A stretch of 6,462 bases of DNA from an uncultured Acidobacteriota bacterium (GTDB lineage: Bacteria > Acidobacteriota > Thermoanaerobaculia > Gp7-AA8), in NCBI GenBank assembly GCA_946887105.1, contig CAMPKJ010000275.1, positions 1-6,462 on the forward strand, read 5' to 3'. The translations under genes were made by a program, and so were the position numbers. Below are positions 4,310-6,462 of this stretch, piece by piece. The notes below the pieces were generated by a model that did not search any database, was not told the origin of the DNA, and worked only from the letters and a program-made list of their open reading frames with translations. Within the stretch, counting starts at the first letter, position 1; every line of letters starts with the position of its first letter.

Positions 4310-6462
4310 GCGTTCGCCGGTTCCTCGGAGTGCCTCGGTTCCTCGGAGTTCCTCGGGGTGGCTGGGACTACTCCTTCCGAGGAACCCCGAGGAACTCCGA
4401 GGAACCCGAGGCACTCGACCAAACCGGCAAGGCCGCAGTCGATCGCCACACCATCGCGCGATACATCGTGCTTGCGGCGATTTTCTGGCCGCTGGCGGGC
4501 GCGGTCGTCCTGACCTGGGACGTCGCCATCGCGGAGGCGCTGCAGGGGACGGCGATGGGCAGCGCCGTCTGGTGGCGCATGCTGGGATGGCTGGTGTGGG
4601 CGATCGTCGCACCGGCCGTGGTCGTGGTGGCGCTCACCATCGGAACGAGATACCGCGGAGCGAAGTTGATCGCCGTCAACTGCGGAGTGCTCATCGCCAC
4701 GTCGCTGCTCCACTCCGCGATTTACTTCTCGATCCGGACGCTGATCGCCGGACGTCCCGGAGAGCCGGGAGAAAGCGTGTTCGAGGCATGGATCGGCGGC
4801 CTGCCGGCGACCTTCGAGCTCGATGTGCTGGTCTATGTGCTGACGGTTCTTTGTGCCCACGCGTTGCTGGCTCTGCGCGCGATGGAAGAACAGCAACAGG
4901 CCGCCGCGGAGCTGCACCAGCTCCTTGCGCGCGCGGAGCTGGAGCTCGTGAAGATGCAGATTCCCGATCGTCTGGTGATGACGATGTTCGCGCAGATCGA
5001 GACGCTGGTCGTGACCTCGGTGCAACGCGCGGAGTTGCTGATCAATCAACTGAGCCGCCTGCTCCGGTCCGCGCTGGCGATCACGGTCGCGCGGAAGGCA
5101 CTGATCGATGAGCTCACGCTCGCGCGGCTGTTCGCCTCTGCCGCGACGTCGATCCGAACCGTTCCGTTCGTGATTGACGTGCGCATCCCTGACCAGACCG
5201 CCGCGGAGCTGCCGGCCACGAAACTGATGCTGCCCATTCTCGTTTCGATCTGGTCCGACACCGCGGACGACGAGAGTCCGAACATCGCAATCGGCACCTT
5301 CCGCGCGGGCAACACGACGCGCGTGACGTGGACCATCGCGGGCGTTCGCAGTACAACCCAATTGCGCTCCTTCGCCGAGACCGTACGGGTGCGGCTCCCT
5401 GCCACGGAATCGTTCTCGCTGCGCGAGACCCCGGCCGGACTGGTGATCGCGTATGAACGCCCCGCCGAAACGTCGGAAGAGATCACCGTGAGCCGCACGA
5501 GCGACCGGGCAGAGCTGCAGCTGATTGCGAGCCGCCGCAGGTCCGCCATCGCGGCGCTGCTCGCCTTTCTGACGCTGTACCTGCCGGCGGAGGCGTTGAT
5601 CGCCGGTGCGATCAGCTTCGCGATTGCGTTCCTGGGCGGCGCGCCCGTTTCGGATTCGGTCTTCTCCGAACTGAGCACGGCCGCCGTCGCGACACCGGCA
5701 GGACTGGCGCTGGCCTGGACGTCGTTCCAGCAACGGTACCGGCCGCACGGGACGATGCTCTTTCTGGCCATCGTCGTCAGTGCGCTGCTCGCACCTCTGT
5801 TCTGCATGGCCATCGCCTCCGCGGCCATCGCTTTCTTTCAGTCGAGCCGCTTTCTCGACGTGCTGCGCGGACCGATCGCTGCGTCGCAGCACAGCGACGA
5901 CTTTCTGATCTTCTTCGGAATCGCCATCGCGGCGCTCGCCTACGGCCGGCAGACCGTGTCCGAGGAACGGCGCCTCGAGAACCGCGTGCTCGATCAGCAG
6001 CTGGCGCGGGCCCACGCGCAGGCGCTGAAGGATCAATTGAATCCGCACTTCCTCTTCAACGCGCTGAACTCGATCCTCGCGCTGACGGATCGGCATGGGG
6101 AAGCCGCGGGCGCGATGACGGCGAAGCTCCGCCAGTACTTCGGCCTGGTGGTCGGCATGGCGGAGCGGCAGCAGGTCCCTCTTCACGAAGAGCTGCGCCT
6201 CACGGAGATCTATCTGGACATCGAAAAGGTGCGCTTCGGCGAGCGTCTGAACGTGTCGATCGACGTCGATCCCGCCGCCTTGCCCGGTCTGGTCCCGAAT
6301 CTCCTGCTGCAGCCTCTGATCGAAAACGCGGTGCGGCATGGTCTGGAGCCGATGCAGGGCGGATCCGTTTTCATCACCGCCGCGCGGCAACGCGACGAGT
6401 TGCACATCAACGTTCGCGACAATGGAACGGGGCGGCGCGTTTCGTCGCGGCACGAACGGCGT
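4306..6462 (+). CDS. Tandem LytS-type sensor: degenerate kinase fused to an intact histidine kinase, C-terminus beyond right edge
   Basis: One frame is open for 719 codons from the coupled GTG to the last base. Residues 5-41 come from a palindromic element. First half: membrane helices at about 53-75, 92-113, 121-141 and 173-192, a coiled-coil entry (194-217), then QIPDRLVMTMF, where the family has QLNPHFLFN. The phospho-acceptor His is Arg222, the N-box 'EN' is Val313-Ser314, and the DxGxG region reads TIAG (343-346). It should therefore bind no ATP and accept no phosphate. Second half: helices at about 413-445, 456-474, 484-511 and 533-547, an intact H-box with His581, YLDIEKVRF (636-644), N-box LLLQPLIENAVRHG with Asn674, and DNGTG (705-709). 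Only the last glycine-rich part of the ATPase domain is cut off. It would autophosphorylate on His581 at the membrane and signal to the upstream regulator's Asp59. The degenerate half is presumably sensory or allosteric (inference). An internal GTG at 5488 could give a shorter second product. Confidence 0.88.
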   Translation, partial: MSVRRFLGVPRFLGVPRGGWDYSFRGTPRNSEEPEALDQTGKAAVDRHTIARYIVLAAIFWPLAGAVVLTWDVAIAEALQGTAMGSAVWWRMLGWLVWAIVAPAVVVVALTIGTRYRGAKLIAVNCGVLIATSLLHSAIYFSIRTLIAGRPGEPGESVFEAWIGGLPATFELDVLVYVLTVLCAHALLALRAMEEQQQAAAELHQLLARAELELVKMQIPDRLVMTMFAQIETLVVTSVQRAELLINQLSRLLRSALAITVARKALIDELTLARLFASAATSIRTVPFVIDVRIPDQTAAELPATKLMLPILVSIWSDTADDESPNIAIGTFRAGNTTRVTWTIAGVRSTTQLRSFAETVRVRLPATESFSLRETPAGLVIAYERPAETSEEITVSRTSDRAELQLIASRRRSAIAALLAFLTLYLPAEALIAGAISFAIAFLGGAPVSDSVFSELSTAAVATPAGLALAWTSFQQRYRPHGTMLFLAIVVSALLAPLFCMAIASAAIAFFQSSRFLDVLRGPIAASQHSDDFLIFFGIAIAALAYGRQTVSEERRLENRVLDQQLARAHAQALKDQLNPHFLFNALNSILALTDRHGEAAGAMTAKLRQYFGLVVGMAERQQVPLHEELRLTEIYLDIEKVRFGERLNVSIDVDPAALPGLVPNLLLQPLIENAVRHGLEPMQGGSVFITAARQRDELHINVRDNGTGRRVSSRHERR
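4316..4428. repeat. REP-like palindromic element inside the kinase coding region
   Basis: The arms 4328-4359 (32 bases) and 4384-4416 (33 bases) are complementary except for one extra base, around a 24-base loop. A further outer pair, GCCGGTT (4316-4322) with AACCGGC (4422-4428), closes across a five-by-five mismatch. The arms are built of four CCTCGG units (4323, 4333, 4341, 4351) facing four CCGAGG units (4377, 4387, 4397, 4406) at 8-10 base steps. It is read through in frame, giving FLGVPRFLGVPRGG and then RGTPRNSEEPEA. The composition differs from the flanking kinase sequence. It has no transposase, so it would be a non-autonomous repeat. In mRNA it should fold into a very stable hairpin 7-10 bases after the kinase start codon. 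Confidence 0.85.
5475..5490 (+). promoter_or_regulatory. Possible internal translation start of the intact kinase half
   Basis: GGAAGAG (5475-5481), a six-base spacer and GTG (5488-5490) lie in frame exactly at the seam, shortly before the second set of membrane helices. The bases form GTGAGC, the same as at the kinase start at 4306. It may be a working internal start or a relic of a once separate gene. Confidence 0.4.

Noticed and set aside
4316..4428. Rho-independent terminator between regulator and kinase
   Set aside because: The hairpin is not followed by a T-run, lies inside an open coding frame, and would cut the coupled kinase off from its promoter.
4316..4428. CRISPR array
   Set aside because: The units are only 8-10 bases apart and inverted around one centre, with no spacers and no cas genes.
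3476..4612. A 378-codon leftward open frame opposite the regulator
   Set aside because: Composition is again Arg/His-rich, and the regulator on the other strand carries every receiver and LytTR residue.
4572..5111. A rightward frame of 179 codons inside the kinase
   Set aside because: It is out of frame with the kinase, Arg/Gly/Asp-rich, has no membrane segments, and overlaps the first sensor half completely.
4063..6453. A 796-codon leftward open frame, opposite the kinase
   Set aside because: Arg, His and Gln dominate and no domain is visible, whereas the plus strand has HFLFN, N-box and DNGTG motifs. Its length simply reflects few stops in GC-rich DNA. Its SEEP/FLGVPR peptides come from the palindrome.

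Overview
The window is GC-rich bacterial DNA with dense coding, GTG and TTG starts, and a LytTR-type response regulator next to a LytS-type (HFLFN) histidine kinase. Together with a large secreted beta-rich protein, this suggests a soil- or sediment-type Acidobacteriota, or a relative such as Gemmatimonadota. That placement is inference from style only, with low confidence; no taxonomic marker gene is present.

Layout. Positions 1-3225 hold a leftward two-gene operon. The first gene (3225 to 2392) encodes a 277-residue exported protein. It is followed after only 15 bases by a very large exported protein that starts at a TTG (2376) and runs off the left edge after 792 residues. Positions 3226-3538 are a divergent intergenic region, AT-richer in its middle. 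It carries a good sigma70-like promoter for the leftward operon and several short repeats that could be operators. Positions 3539-4309 encode a complete rightward LytTR response regulator. A GTGA stop/start overlap leads directly into a reading frame that stays open from 4306 to the right edge (719 codons).

The main discovery is this last frame. It is not one ordinary LytS kinase but two in tandem. The N-terminal half keeps the four-helix membrane sensor and the coiled-coil entry of the family, but has lost the phospho-acceptor histidine (Arg222 in its place), the N-box asparagine (Ser314) and the DxGxG aspartate. The C-terminal half has its own membrane helices and an intact QLNPHFLFN box (His581), ENAVRHG N-box and DNGTG motif. 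I read it as a pseudokinase-kinase fusion, possibly made by joining two tandem genes, since a GTGA with a Shine-Dalgarno-like sequence survives at the seam (5475-5491). The very start of the frame is also interrupted by a 113-base near-perfect palindromic element built of CCTCGG/CCGAGG units and translated in frame, resembling a protein-coding REP or Rickettsia-type palindromic insertion.

Working model (inference): an unknown signal sensed at the membrane by the double sensor is passed from His581 to Asp59 of the regulator. The regulator binds DNA through its LytTR domain. The divergent exported-protein operon and the genes' own promoter are the nearest candidate targets.
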